This document shows, piece after piece, positions 19,368-29,027 of a stretch of 64,000 bases of DNA (positions are counted from its first letter, which is position 1; each line of letters begins with the position of its first letter). This DNA comes from Alicyclobacillus tolerans (GTDB lineage: Bacteria; Bacillota; Bacilli; Alicyclobacillales; Alicyclobacillaceae): the NCBI RefSeq assembly GCF_001447355.1, contig NZ_JXBW01000004.1:1-64000 (forward strand), given 5' to 3'. The position numbers were made by a program, and so were the translations under genes. The notes beneath the pieces were generated by a model, which was not told the DNA's origin, did not search any database, and was given only the letters and a program-made list of their open reading frames with translations.

Positions 19368-20338
19368 CGGGTACCATCGAGGCGTGGCACAGACACCTCG
19401 GATATCACTTGTTCCATCACATCCGCCACTTGTACGCCGCCAAAACGCGCTTCAGGTGTAAGCCGCAAACGATGCCCAAAAACGTGCGGTGCAACCCATT
19501 GCACATCGTCGGGTACGACATACGTGCGCCCACAAAGATAGGCATTCGCTTTAGCAGCCCACAACAAGGCCAGACTCGCGCGCGGACTGGCCCCCAGGTT
19601 GAGGTCAGGATGGCGGCGGGTAGCTGCCGAAAGCTCTGCGATGTAGTGAAGAACAGCGGGATCGACATGCACGTTTGCCGCCGTTTGTTGCCACGCATGG
19701 ATCCGCTCCGGGCTCGCCGATGGGGTGAGTTGCGCGAGCGGGTCTGCCCCGCCGTGGCTCGCCAGCATCAAAACCTCGTCGTCGACACTGGGATATCCTA
19801 GAGTGAGACGAAAGAGGAAGCGGTCGAGCTGCGCCTCCGGCAGCGGAAACGTCCCCTCAAATTCAACTGGATTCTCTGTCGCCAACACCATAAACGGTGA
19901 AGGCAACTGGTATTCCTGGCCGCCGACGGTCACCACCCGTTCCTCCATGGCTTGCAACAGTGCGGATTGCGTACGGGGCGACGTCCGATTGATCTCGTCG
20001 GCGAGAATCATCTGGCCAAACACAGGGCCACGGCGAAATTCGAAGTGACCCTTATGCTTGTCGTAGACGGAAAAGCCGATCACGTCGGATGGCAGCATAT
20101 CGGGCGTGAACTGTATGCGCTGCAACTGACAGCCAAGTACCATAGACAAGGCGCGCACGAGCGTCGTCTTACCGACTCCTGGCACATCTTCAATCAGGCA
20201 ATGGCCACCCGCGATCACGGCAAACAGCAGCAAGCGCCCGACGGATCTCGGCCAAAAACCCACCGTTCCGATTTGTTCGCGGATATTTTCAAACTCTGTC
20301 TGCCATCGATTTGCCATCCATTCCCTGTAAAATTCCAC
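19364..20338 (-). CDS. MoxR family AAA+ ATPase
   Basis: The 324-residue protein has the Walker A motif DVPGVGKTTLVRAL, Walker B MILADEINRTSPRTQSALL, and MEERVVTVGG, which are the hallmarks of MoxR/AAA_3 ATPases. A GTG start at 20338 lies seven bases after AGGAG. It leads a three-gene operon with the DUF58 and transglutaminase proteins. MoxR ATPases are generally considered chaperones that mature or activate partner complexes; the target here is presumably the DUF58 protein. Confidence 0.93.
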   Translation of the reverse strand: MEFYREWMANRWQTEFENIREQIGTVGFWPRSVGRLLLFAVIAGGHCLIEDVPGVGKTTLVRALSMVLGCQLQRIQFTPDMLPSDVIGFSVYDKHKGHFEFRRGPVFGQMILADEINRTSPRTQSALLQAMEERVVTVGGQEYQLPSPFMVLATENPVEFEGTFPLPEAQLDRFLFRLTLGYPSVDDEVLMLASHGGADPLAQLTPSASPERIHAWQQTAANVHVDPAVLHYIAELSAATRRHPDLNLGASPRASLALLWAAKANAYLCGRTYVVPDDVQWVAPHVFGHRLRLTPEARFGGVQVADVMEQVISEVSVPRLDGTR

Positions 20339-20831
20339 AGGTCTATCTCCTGTCTCCCGAAAATCTCTGTTCCCATACTAGCAAAACTCATTCTGTAAGG
20401 CCATGGAAAATACGTGAGGTGCGAATCTTACGTTGTTAAACAGCGATCTCTGGTCAACGTGTCGAATCGAATCATAGGCGGGCGAACAAGGGCCATATAC
20501 TTTGATGAACGCGCTTTCTGGCGGACCTTCACCCCGTCAGTCCATGGCAAGCTGGTTCGCGAAAACGGCAAGGACGGAAGGAGTAATCTGGTTGAACCTC
20601 TTCCTTGGCAACATGGCAGCGTCCCGCTGGTCACTTGCGAACATTGGACCGTTTTACAGGATCATACTTCGCAAATCGGTTGCGAGTTTGTTACGATCAG
20701 AGTGGTACCTGCGGCGTCTGTTCAAATCGCCCAATGCCATGCCATTTCGATGCCAGCATGCATTTGTTGCTTTGTTACAACGACCACCGGATGCGATTTG
20801 TTCGTAATCCACCGACGGAGGTTTGCAAACT
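20339..20831. other. Intergenic region with no recognised gene
   Basis: About 490 bases separate the divergent MoxR operon and the zinc-ribbon-like orphan. Several plus-strand frames are open here (for example 20502-20807), but none has a good ribosome site or a familiar product. It must hold the divergent promoters; I could not assign them. Confidence 0.4.
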
Positions 20832-21269
20832 ATGAGCTGGGAAGCGGAATGGAAGCAGTTCTATACTTCCGATTCGGGACCTACTCCTCGCTACGGCAAA
20901 AATCCGTTTCCGAAGAGTGCAAAGCGCTGTAAACGCTGCAAAATGCCGTCTGAATTGCAGTTTTGTATCGTATGCCAAACTGAATTTGTCACGCAGGCCA
21001 GACTCTGTTTCACAACCGTCATGGACGCGATTGCGATTCAGGAGGAACCCAATCGCGCATATGAAGAGAAGCGTGCGGCGTATAAAGCGGCGAAACGTCG
21101 CTTGAAAGGCCTTTTAGAGCTGAAGTCATACGGTGTCACCTTCGAGCAGACGCCATACTTTCGAAAAGAGTTGCGCCGTTTGCGCGAGCGGCTGAAAGAG
21201 GAAAAGGCGATTGCCGCATCCGTGGCTGCTGACACGGCTGAACAAAAAACGGCTGCCCATCGTCAATGA
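20832..21269 (+). CDS. Hypothetical protein with paired CxxC motifs
   Basis: This 145-residue protein is not one I recognise. Residues near 30-50 contain CKRCK and CIVC, a possible zinc-ribbon-like pair, followed by a highly charged, helix-rich C-terminal half (YEEKRAAYKAAKRRLKGL, then LRRLRERLKEEKAI) that may form a coiled coil. GGAGG ten bases before ATG 20832 supports this start over an in-frame TTG at 20823. Its stop codon lies inside a strong terminator hairpin. It stands alone between divergent and convergent neighbours. A nucleic-acid-binding role is possible but only a guess. Confidence 0.65.
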   Translation: MSWEAEWKQFYTSDSGPTPRYGKNPFPKSAKRCKRCKMPSELQFCIVCQTEFVTQARLCFTTVMDAIAIQEEPNRAYEEKRAAYKAAKRRLKGLLELKSYGVTFEQTPYFRKELRRLRERLKEEKAIAASVAADTAEQKTAAHRQ

Positions 21270-21296
21270 CGTGACGATTGGGCAGCCGTCTTTATT
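21249..21296. terminator. Bidirectional intrinsic terminator
   Basis: A long hairpin (arms ACGGCTGCCCATCGTCA and TGACGATTGGGCAGCCGT) has T-rich tails on both strands. It sits between two convergent genes and includes the stop codon of the plus-strand gene in its 5' arm and loop. Confidence 0.85.
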
Positions 21297-21338
21297 TGCG
21301 CCCTGCTGCGACGGCAGCGCGAGCGCGATCGAAAACAC

Positions 21339-22874
21339 TTAATCTTTTCCAACCACCAATTCGGATTCTTGCAAAGCGTGGACGGGGTGGCGATTTGCCC
21401 GCCCCTGCCGTTCTTCCAAAAAGTCCGGTTGTGGCGACGTTCTACGCACAAAGAAGGCCATAATGAATGCTGCCACGGACGCTGCAACTGCCACCATGAA
21501 CGCATCGTTGATCCCCATCACGGTTCCCTGCGCCAGCGCGTGCGCCGCTGCCAGTTTGTCGGTCGGCGCGATGTGTTGCGCAAGCATGATGTTTTGCACG
21601 TGCACCTTGGCGCGATCGGTCATCACCGTCACCAACAGCGCCGTACCAACCGCGCCTGCCACCATGCGCAGCGTGTTGAGCATGGCCGTGCCAAACGGAT
21701 TCAGGCGCAAAGGCAACTCGTTTAACCCTGCAGTCATAAGAGGCATCATCAAAATCGACATACCGAACATGCGCAAGGTATACACCACGGTGCAGTAGAG
21801 GAACGTCGTGTCTGTCCCCAAGCGCGTCAGGCAGTACGTGGTTGCGGCCGTAATCGCCAGACCGATGACGGCGAGCCAACGCGCGCCCATAAGATCAAAC
21901 AGTTTGCCGGTGACGGGCGACATAATGCCCATCAAGATGCCCCCTGGCAAAAGCATGAGTCCCGACAACAGCGGCGAAAAGCCGCGGACGTTCTGCATGT
22001 ACATCGGCATCAGAATGACGCCTGCAAAGAGCGCAACGGAGACGATCACGTTGATGATGGTCGTCAAGGTGTACATGGGATAGCGGAATATCCGAAATTC
22101 GAGAATCGGCTCGCGGGTGGCCAATTGCCAGAATACCAGAGCCACAAGACTCGCGGCGCCTACCGCCAGGCTGACGATGACGTCAACGCCACCCCAGCCG
22201 ACCGAACCGGCCTCGCTGAAGCCGTATAACAGACCACCAAAGCCAATCGTCGATAAAGCTGCGCCTAGGCCGTCAAACTTAGGCCGACTCGTGGTCGTGA
22301 CATTGCGCATGAGAAAGATGGCCAGGATCAAATCGACAAACGCGATCGGCATGATAATGTAAAACAACGTACGCCAAGACCCGTTTTGCACAATCCAGCC
22401 AGATAGCGTAGGTCCAATGGCAGGTGCAAAGTTGAGCGCAATACCGAAGATGCCCATCGCCATTCCCCGCCGTTCAGGAGGGAACAGCCGGAAGACTGCG
22501 TTCATCATGACGGGCATGAGTACCCCCGCCCCCGCGGCCTGCACGACGCGGCCAACGAGCATGATGCCAAAGCTGGGGCTAAGCCCGCAGATGACGGTCC
22601 CGATGAAGAACAGGGACATCGCTGTAATGTACAACTGTCTCGTGGTGAAGCGGGCAATGAGATAAGCCGTAATCGGAATGACAATGCCATTGACAAGCAG
22701 GTAAATCGTTGTCAACCAGTCACCGGTCGTCGCCGAAATATGCATGCGATCCATAATTTGCGGCAGAGCGACGTTGATCAACGTCTGGTTGAGGAACGCG
22801 ACGAACGCGCCAGCGAGCATGACGCCAAACACAGGCACGACGCGCACGCCAGTCTGTTCTGATGCAGAACGCAT
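21339..22874 (-). CDS. DHA2-family (EmrB/QacA) drug exporter
   Basis: The 511-residue protein has about 14 predicted membrane helices, the layout of the DHA2 group of major facilitator proton antiporters. The start region shows AFLNQTLINVALPQIM (motif D1-like) and helix 5 shows VGRVVQAAGAGVLMPVMM (antiporter motif C region). These exporters remove toxic compounds across the cytoplasmic membrane; the substrate is not readable. A GGGGG site lies twelve bases before the ATG, rather far. No regulator gene is adjacent, unlike the second DHA2 exporter at 57.7 kb. Confidence 0.9.
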   Translation of the reverse strand: MRSASEQTGVRVVPVFGVMLAGAFVAFLNQTLINVALPQIMDRMHISATTGDWLTTIYLLVNGIVIPITAYLIARFTTRQLYITAMSLFFIGTVICGLSPSFGIMLVGRVVQAAGAGVLMPVMMNAVFRLFPPERRGMAMGIFGIALNFAPAIGPTLSGWIVQNGSWRTLFYIIMPIAFVDLILAIFLMRNVTTTSRPKFDGLGAALSTIGFGGLLYGFSEAGSVGWGGVDVIVSLAVGAASLVALVFWQLATREPILEFRIFRYPMYTLTTIINVIVSVALFAGVILMPMYMQNVRGFSPLLSGLMLLPGGILMGIMSPVTGKLFDLMGARWLAVIGLAITAATTYCLTRLGTDTTFLYCTVVYTLRMFGMSILMMPLMTAGLNELPLRLNPFGTAMLNTLRMVAGAVGTALLVTVMTDRAKVHVQNIMLAQHIAPTDKLAAAHALAQGTVMGINDAFMVAVAASVAAFIMAFFVRRTSPQPDFLEERQGRANRHPVHALQESELVVGKD

Positions 22875-23171
22875 ATGTAGTTGTTTCCCCCTTTAAAATG
22901 GACGCTCCATTGCAATCGCAGCTTTGGAACTATACGTCGCCAGTTGGAGCTTACGTTGTGATCAAAAGACGAAAAGCAGCTTTAGGCAGTGATATAGAGG
23001 AGATTCGTACCTTCTGTGAACGCGAGGATATGCATTCTTCCAGGCACGAAATGATTACTTATAGGCTATCATTTGTGCATCGATCGCGCAAGCATATTTC
23101 GTGAACAATTTGTTGCAACTTACAAAAGTGAAGTTAGGAGTAAAAAGGGGAAAGGGCAAGAGTGTTAACCG
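22875..23171. other. Intergenic region upstream of the DHA2 exporter gene
   Basis: These roughly 300 bases lie between the groL terminator and the exporter gene and must carry the exporter promoter. The stretch appears A+T-richer than the flanking genes. I see no supported gene or clear operator in it. Confidence 0.35.
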
Positions 23172-23217
23172 GACAAACAAGGCTGCTGGTTGCCCACAGA
23201 GTGCAACCAGCAGCCTT
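23172..23217 (-). terminator. Intrinsic terminator of groESL
   Basis: Perfect 15-base arms (AAGGCTGCTGGTTGC and its complement) flank a nine-base loop on the minus strand, followed by a moderately T-rich tail. It lies about 30 bases past the groL stop codon. Confidence 0.8.
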
Positions 23218-23248
23218 ATCGTTCCGAACGAATCGTTTCGTCGGGAGA

Positions 23249-24889
<1,641 letters not shown>

Positions 24890-24902
24890 TTATGTAGGCG
24901 AC

Positions 24903-25187
24903 TTACTTCTCGACGATCGCCAAGATGTCGCTTTCGCGCAGAATCAACACTTCTTCGTTGTTCACTTTGATTTCCGTACCAGCATACTTCGAGAAAATCA
25001 CGCGATCTCCGACTTTGACCTCGAGATCCTGACGCTTCCCATCTTCGAACTTGCCCGGGCCGACAGCGATAACCTCGCCCTCTTGCGGTTTCTCCTTCGC
25101 ATTGTCCGGAAGGAAAATGCCACTTGCGGTTTTCTCTTCACGTTCAACTGGACGCACCACAACGCGATCAGCGAGCGGCTTCAGCAT
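24903..25187 (-). CDS. groES: Co-chaperonin GroES (10 kDa)
   Basis: GroES is the heptameric lid of the GroEL chamber. The 94-residue product begins [23 protein letters not shown], has the mobile loop and the [15 protein letters not shown] strand, and ends SDILAIVEK. It is the first gene of the heat-shock operon, with a GGGAGG site and a CIRCE operator 40 bases upstream. Confidence 0.99.
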   Translation of the reverse strand: MLKPLADRVVVRPVEREEKTASGIFLPDNAKEKPQEGEVIAVGPGKFEDGKRQDLEVKVGDRVIFSKYAGTEIKVNNEEVLILRESDILAIVEK

Positions 25188-25226
25188 GTGAACAACCTCC
25201 CTGTTGGATTTGAGTGTCTTCTTTTG

Positions 25227-25253
25227 TTAGCACTCTCGTTCAGTGAGTGCTAA
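25227..25253 (-). promoter_or_regulatory. CIRCE operator (HrcA binding site)
   Basis: A perfect inverted repeat TTAGCACTC - nine bases - GAGTGCTAA matches the CIRCE consensus exactly. In Bacilli the HrcA repressor binds CIRCE and is kept active by GroEL, so the operon is feedback-controlled and induced by heat. It lies between the promoter and groES. Confidence 0.97.
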
Positions 25254-25264
25254 CACCAAGGACT

Positions 25265-25293
25265 ATAATAATCTCTCGCTTCAGAGAGTGCAA
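25265..25293 (-). promoter_or_regulatory. Sigma-A promoter of groESL
   Basis: TTGCAC (25288-25293) and TATTAT (25265-25270) are 17 bases apart, with transcription expected to start beside the CIRCE element. The positions fit the classic vegetative groESL promoter. Confidence 0.85.
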
Positions 25294-25323
25294 CCGTCTC
25301 CATAAAGATTTTCGAGATCCTTG

Positions 25324-25887
25324 TTAGAAGTCGTCAGCCAGCAGAAAAGCTAGCAATCGAGCCGCATCCTCCGCCGCAAACACAGGCACCGGCAGCCGAC
25401 ACCCCTTAGGCGCAATGGCAGCAACCAGGTTTGCCGCGCCTGCCGCCATGAGCTTGTCCCATTCCGCTTCGGAAGCAACGACAGCCACCTTCGGCAACCA
25501 ACTGCCCTTGACCCCTTCGACGATCGCGATGTCAGGCGCCTGCTCCCCTGCAACGGCATGCAACCGTGCAAGCCACAATTCGAGGCTCGAACACTGCGCC
25601 TGCCAGTCGTGCACGAGCCATCCACGTGCACTGGCTACAAGCGTCCAACGCGCCCCTGCATGGGCTGCACGCACCGTATCGGCATCTGACTTCTCCCAGT
25701 CTGGCCAATCCACTTGATCCGCATGCCCATCGTGCTTAATATAGGCAACCTCGAGTCCACGCCGCTTCGCCTCGCGAATCAAGCTCTCGGCAGCCACCGT
25801 TTTCCCCGCGTCCTGAAAGCCAACGATGCCAATCATCTGCGGGCGCTTTTCGCGACTAAAGGCGGCGGATGGCGGCGACTTAGGCAT
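25324..25887 (-). CDS. mobB: Molybdopterin-guanine dinucleotide biosynthesis adapter MobB
   Basis: MobB is a P-loop GTP-binding protein thought to assist MobA in making the guanine dinucleotide form of the molybdenum cofactor. The product shows IGIVGFQDAGKT (Walker A), VAYIKHDGH, and IVEGVKGSWLPKVAVV, all typical. The likely start ATG 25887 overlaps the end of the MoeA-like gene by eight bases, giving 187 residues; a longer frame to 25917 and a shorter start at MIGIVGF are alternatives. It is the last gene of the mobA-moeA-like-mobB cluster and ends about 140 bases upstream of groES, on the same strand. Confidence 0.9.
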   Translation of the reverse strand: MPKSPPSAAFSREKRPQMIGIVGFQDAGKTVAAESLIREAKRRGLEVAYIKHDGHADQVDWPDWEKSDADTVRAAHAGARWTLVASARGWLVHDWQAQCSSLELWLARLHAVAGEQAPDIAIVEGVKGSWLPKVAVVASEAEWDKLMAAGAANLVAAIAPKGCRLPVPVFAAEDAARLLAFLLADDF

Positions 25888-26872
25888 TGAGCCACCCGCC
25901 GATCCCGAGTACGGCAATGTCGCGTCGACGCACCCGCAAACCGGCCAAGACGCGGGGAAGCAACTTATCGAATGCGGTTATCGGATCGTGAATGACGGCG
26001 CCAGGGAGCCCAAAGATGGCCGCGTGTCCGCGATATGCAAGCATCATCATAGAGCCCGGAATCATCGGTGTACCGTGCGTCACCACCTCCGTGGCAGCAC
26101 GGCGAATGGCTGCCGGCGAACGGTCATCTGGGTCGACCGACATGCCCCCCGTGACGAGCACGAGCGTGGCTCCATCTGCGACCACGCGCGCAATCTCACC
26201 GGCAATGGCGTCCGGATCGTCCCCGACCAGCGTCTGCTCGACGTCGCGAATGCCGTATGCGGCCAACTTTTCGCGCAGCACCGGGCCAAATCGGTCTTCG
26301 ATCCGGCCGCTTAAAATCTCGCTCCCGGTGGTGACCAGATGCACCTTCTGCGGGCGATACGGCAGCACATCGACGATGCTACGTCGGTGTGCCCCACGCG
26401 CGATCACTTCGACCGCGCGCACCTTTTCCTCCGCGATGACGAGCGGGATGGGCCGTACGCTGGCCAGGCTTGTCCCTGCTGTGACATGTTGAAAGGGCAA
26501 GCGTGTTGCGATGGCAATCTCGTCAATGCTGTTCATCGCCGTTACTCGCCTGGCATCGACCCACAACATGCCCTCTCGGTCTGCCTTGAGTACGACCTTG
26601 CCCTCTTCGACGTCGGAAAGGCGCACGCCCCTTCCTGCGATCGCCCTAGCCATGCGGATAGCGGCGTCGTCCTCGTGCAACTCCCCGTCATCTAGTTCCA
26701 GAATGTAAATGTGTCGCTTCCCCATGTCGAGCAGGACCGGGATGTCCTCTTCCCGAATGATATGCCCACGCCGAAATTGACGTCCTTTAAACTCCCCAGG
26801 GACGATTCTCGTCATGTCGTGCGCCAATTGCATGCCAACTGCATTCTCCACAGGCACCTCGCGCCGTTTCAT
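25880..26872 (-). CDS. Molybdopterin-binding protein, MoeA/MoaB-related
   Basis: The 330-residue product has a C-terminal MoCF-binding (MogA/MoaB/MoeA) domain, with VHLVTTGSEILSGRIED, VGDDPDAIAGEI, and the loop LVTGGMSVDPDDRS, followed by FGLPGAVIHDP. The N-terminal half (EVPVENAVGMQLAHDMTRI, then GEFKGRQFRRGHII) is MoeA-like in its opening but shorter than standard MoeA. The family handles molybdopterin in molybdate insertion or sensing. ATG 26872 lies six bases after AAGGGGG and overlaps the mobA stop as ATGA. Classical moeA is possible but I prefer the broader call. Confidence 0.82.
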   Translation of the reverse strand: MKRREVPVENAVGMQLAHDMTRIVPGEFKGRQFRRGHIIREEDIPVLLDMGKRHIYILELDDGELHEDDAAIRMARAIAGRGVRLSDVEEGKVVLKADREGMLWVDARRVTAMNSIDEIAIATRLPFQHVTAGTSLASVRPIPLVIAEEKVRAVEVIARGAHRRSIVDVLPYRPQKVHLVTTGSEILSGRIEDRFGPVLREKLAAYGIRDVEQTLVGDDPDAIAGEIARVVADGATLVLVTGGMSVDPDDRSPAAIRRAATEVVTHGTPMIPGSMMMLAYRGHAAIFGLPGAVIHDPITAFDKLLPRVLAGLRVRRRDIAVLGIGGWLNA

Positions 26873-27462
26873 GTGCATCCCCCTTCCGCCAACCAGGCTT
26901 TGTAATCGTCCGGCGTGTGAACCGGACGTACGGCCCAGGGTTGATGAGAAAATTCGAGTCCCGCGAGCGATAGTCCAACAAGCCCTGGCAACAGCCGACG
27001 CTCGCCGCGCCGCGCCGCCTCTATGAACGCGGTCGCAACATGTTGCCGATAAGCTGCACACAGTGGCTGCAGCCGCCCCTCGCGCATCGCGGCGACGCCG
27101 TCAGCATCCGAATGCCGTAAGCGCTCGAGCAGCGTTGCCAGAACCTGCGGGGTGATGCCCGGCAAATCGCCCGCGATCAAATGAAACGTAGCCATCGGAT
27201 GGGGCCACGTGGAAAAAATCGCTCCCAACGCCTGCAACGGTCCCTGCCAAGGCACCGGATCAGGCCGCCACTCCACCCGTCTTGGCAACCACGGCGCGAT
27301 GGTTGCGCACAAGTCAGTCTCGTTATGGCTGACGATCACGGTGTCCGACACGGCGAGCGCAGAGCGGATCACGTGTGCCAAGACTGGCAATCCGGAACTG
27401 TCACGGGCGAGCAGCAGCTTGTTCCCGTATTCAGCCATGCGCCTGCTCTGCCCACCGGCCAA
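26869..27462 (-). CDS. mobA: Molybdenum cofactor guanylyltransferase MobA-like
   Basis: This is a MobA-type nucleotidyltransferase that would attach GMP to molybdopterin. It shows the nucleotide loop AGGQSRRM, SHNETDL, PDPVPWQGPLQAL, and LIAGDLPGITP with the metal-binding aspartate. The only canonical in-frame start is TTG 27462, which would begin within the loop and omit the usual AVIVL beta strand. The codons just upstream do encode HAVIV, with GGGAGGAG nearby, so translation probably starts at a non-standard codon upstream, or a base is wrong. It overlaps the MoeA-like gene as ATGA and follows the cyclo-ligase gene. Confidence 0.82.
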   Translation of the reverse strand: MAGGQSRRMAEYGNKLLLARDSSGLPVLAHVIRSALAVSDTVIVSHNETDLCATIAPWLPRRVEWRPDPVPWQGPLQALGAIFSTWPHPMATFHLIAGDLPGITPQVLATLLERLRHSDADGVAAMREGRLQPLCAAYRQHVATAFIEAARRGERRLLPGLVGLSLAGLEFSHQPWAVRPVHTPDDYKAWLAEGGCT

Positions 27463-27467
27463 GACGA

Positions 27468-28061
27468 TTACAGCGTGCTCCTCCCGCAGTCGAACACACC
27501 TCCGTCCGTCAAGACTGCGTGCATGCGGACATCGTGCGGATCAAAAGGCAAACAATCGACGAATTGTTCGGAAAAACAAACGCCGACGCGCACAGGAAAT
27601 CGCTGTTCCGCGTCCGCGAAATACCGATCATAATAGCCACCGCCGTAGCCGAGACGAACGCCATCTTTGGCAAACGCGAGACCCGGCACAAAGGCTAGGA
27701 TAATTTCCTCGCGCGGCACCATCGGCGCGTCGTCCCGCGGAGCGAGAATGCCATAGCGGCCAGGCACGAGATCGTCCAGCGTACGTACAACAGAAAATGC
27801 CATGTCACCATCTTCGCGGACGCGCGGATAGACCAAGCAGTAGCCTTTAGCCGATAGGCGTGTATGTGCATCCGCTAAATTAAGCTCACCGGATGTCGCT
27901 GCATACATGGCAATCACGCGTCCTCGCCCTTCTGCTTCGCGCTCAGCCAAGGCCACGGCGAACAACGCTGCCTCGCGCTCTTTGCGCGTTCGTTCCTCCC
28001 CGGCAATGGCGAGGCGCGCACGGCGAAATGATTTTCGTAAAGCTGTCTTATCACCTGACAA
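27468..28061 (-). CDS. 5-formyltetrahydrofolate cyclo-ligase
   Basis: This enzyme converts 5-formyltetrahydrofolate to 5,10-methenyltetrahydrofolate with ATP, feeding one-carbon metabolism, including purine formylation. The product of about 197 residues has an N-terminal ALRKSFRRARLAI basic helix, VYPRVREDGDMAF, FVPGLAFAKDGVRLGYGGGYYDRYF (the family signature falls inside this region), and a DCLPFDPHD end. The frame is open far upstream through the PAP2 gene, but homology begins near TTG 28061, which overlaps the PAP2 stop by 11 bases with GGAGG twelve bases before. Confidence 0.9.
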   Translation of the reverse strand: MSGDKTALRKSFRRARLAIAGEERTRKEREAALFAVALAEREAEGRGRVIAMYAATSGELNLADAHTRLSAKGYCLVYPRVREDGDMAFSVVRTLDDLVPGRYGILAPRDDAPMVPREEIILAFVPGLAFAKDGVRLGYGGGYYDRYFADAEQRFPVRVGVCFSEQFVDCLPFDPHDVRMHAVLTDGGVFDCGRSTL

Positions 28062-28962
28062 TGTCGCGAGCGTCCTCCTGCCGATACAAGTCGAGCTTCC
28101 AAAACAACCACGGCGCACCAAGCGTTGTCCAGACGGCGACCAGCACGACGCGCACGTACTGCCAAAGCGGTTGCTCCAAATGTGCTTGTACTGCCCATTG
28201 TATCGCAACAATACCCGCCAACGCGATGATTGCAACACAAATTCGCTTCCACAACTCCGATTGTATATCGGTGTGTAAAAACTGGCGCTCAATGGCAGCT
28301 CCCGCGCCGATAGCCATAAGAAATGCCGCATAGACACCGGCATCGCCATGGTGATCGACAGCCAACAGCAACGCAGGAAATAGGATGGCAAACGCGAGTG
28401 CAATGGGAAATGGAACTTGCCGATACGTCCACCAGCGCCCAAATTGCCAACCACAAATCCCGATAAGAAGTCCAATACCCCAACCGACAACGACGTCAAG
28501 TGGCCAATGAAGTCCTAAGTAGATGCGTGAAATGCCGATGGCCGCGACCAAAATGATGCCGATCCACATGATGTAGCGACGGCGAAACCACTTGGCGATC
28601 CCGGCAAAGAACGTCATCGTACCTTGCGCGTGTCCGCTCGGCATCGACAAACCGGTGGCCGAACTGATATAACCGGAACGAATACCTGGTACACCAAGTG
28701 GCCGAGCAATGTGGAACACCGATTTAAGCCAAGCGTTGGTATACATACTGGTAAGAAACACATAGGCCAAGCGCATGCCCAATGTGCGATTGACGGCTAG
28801 AAATAAGATTGGAAGTATGAGTAGATATACCGATTCGGTGCCGAGGAACGACAGCCCAACAGCCAGTTTGTCCAGCCACGGCGTATGAAATGATTGAATC
28901 CACCGGATCAGGTGGTACTGCCACCCGAATCCCTCTGGCAGCGGAAACGTCGGAGTAGGCAT
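28051..28962 (-). CDS. PAP2-family membrane phosphatase
   Basis: The 303-residue protein has about eight hydrophobic segments and the three phosphatase motifs of the PAP2/acid phosphatase superfamily: KSVFHIARP, PSGH (in SMPSGHAQG), and SRIYLGLHWPLDVVVG. The catalytic site would face the outside of the membrane. Family members act on phosphatidic acid, undecaprenyl pyrophosphate or similar lipids; the exact substrate is unknown. A GGAGG site precedes its ATG, and its end overlaps the cyclo-ligase gene. Confidence 0.9.
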   Translation of the reverse strand: MPTPTFPLPEGFGWQYHLIRWIQSFHTPWLDKLAVGLSFLGTESVYLLILPILFLAVNRTLGMRLAYVFLTSMYTNAWLKSVFHIARPLGVPGIRSGYISSATGLSMPSGHAQGTMTFFAGIAKWFRRRYIMWIGIILVAAIGISRIYLGLHWPLDVVVGWGIGLLIGICGWQFGRWWTYRQVPFPIALAFAILFPALLLAVDHHGDAGVYAAFLMAIGAGAAIERQFLHTDIQSELWKRICVAIIALAGIVAIQWAVQAHLEQPLWQYVRVVLVAVWTTLGAPWLFWKLDLYRQEDARDIVR

Positions 28963-29027
28963 GAAGAGTCCTCCTTGCGCAATATGTCAGGGACGTTGCT
29001 AGAGTGTATGGACAAAGGAGAACACAT

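Noticed and set aside
20414-20932. Plus-strand frames between the MoxR operon and the orphan gene
   Set aside because: No product I recognise; the best ribosome site belongs to the orphan at 20832.
25255-25292. Second CIRCE-like repeat upstream of groES
   Set aside because: A CTCTC/GAGAG inverted repeat lies inside the promoter spacer but lacks the TTAGCACTC core.
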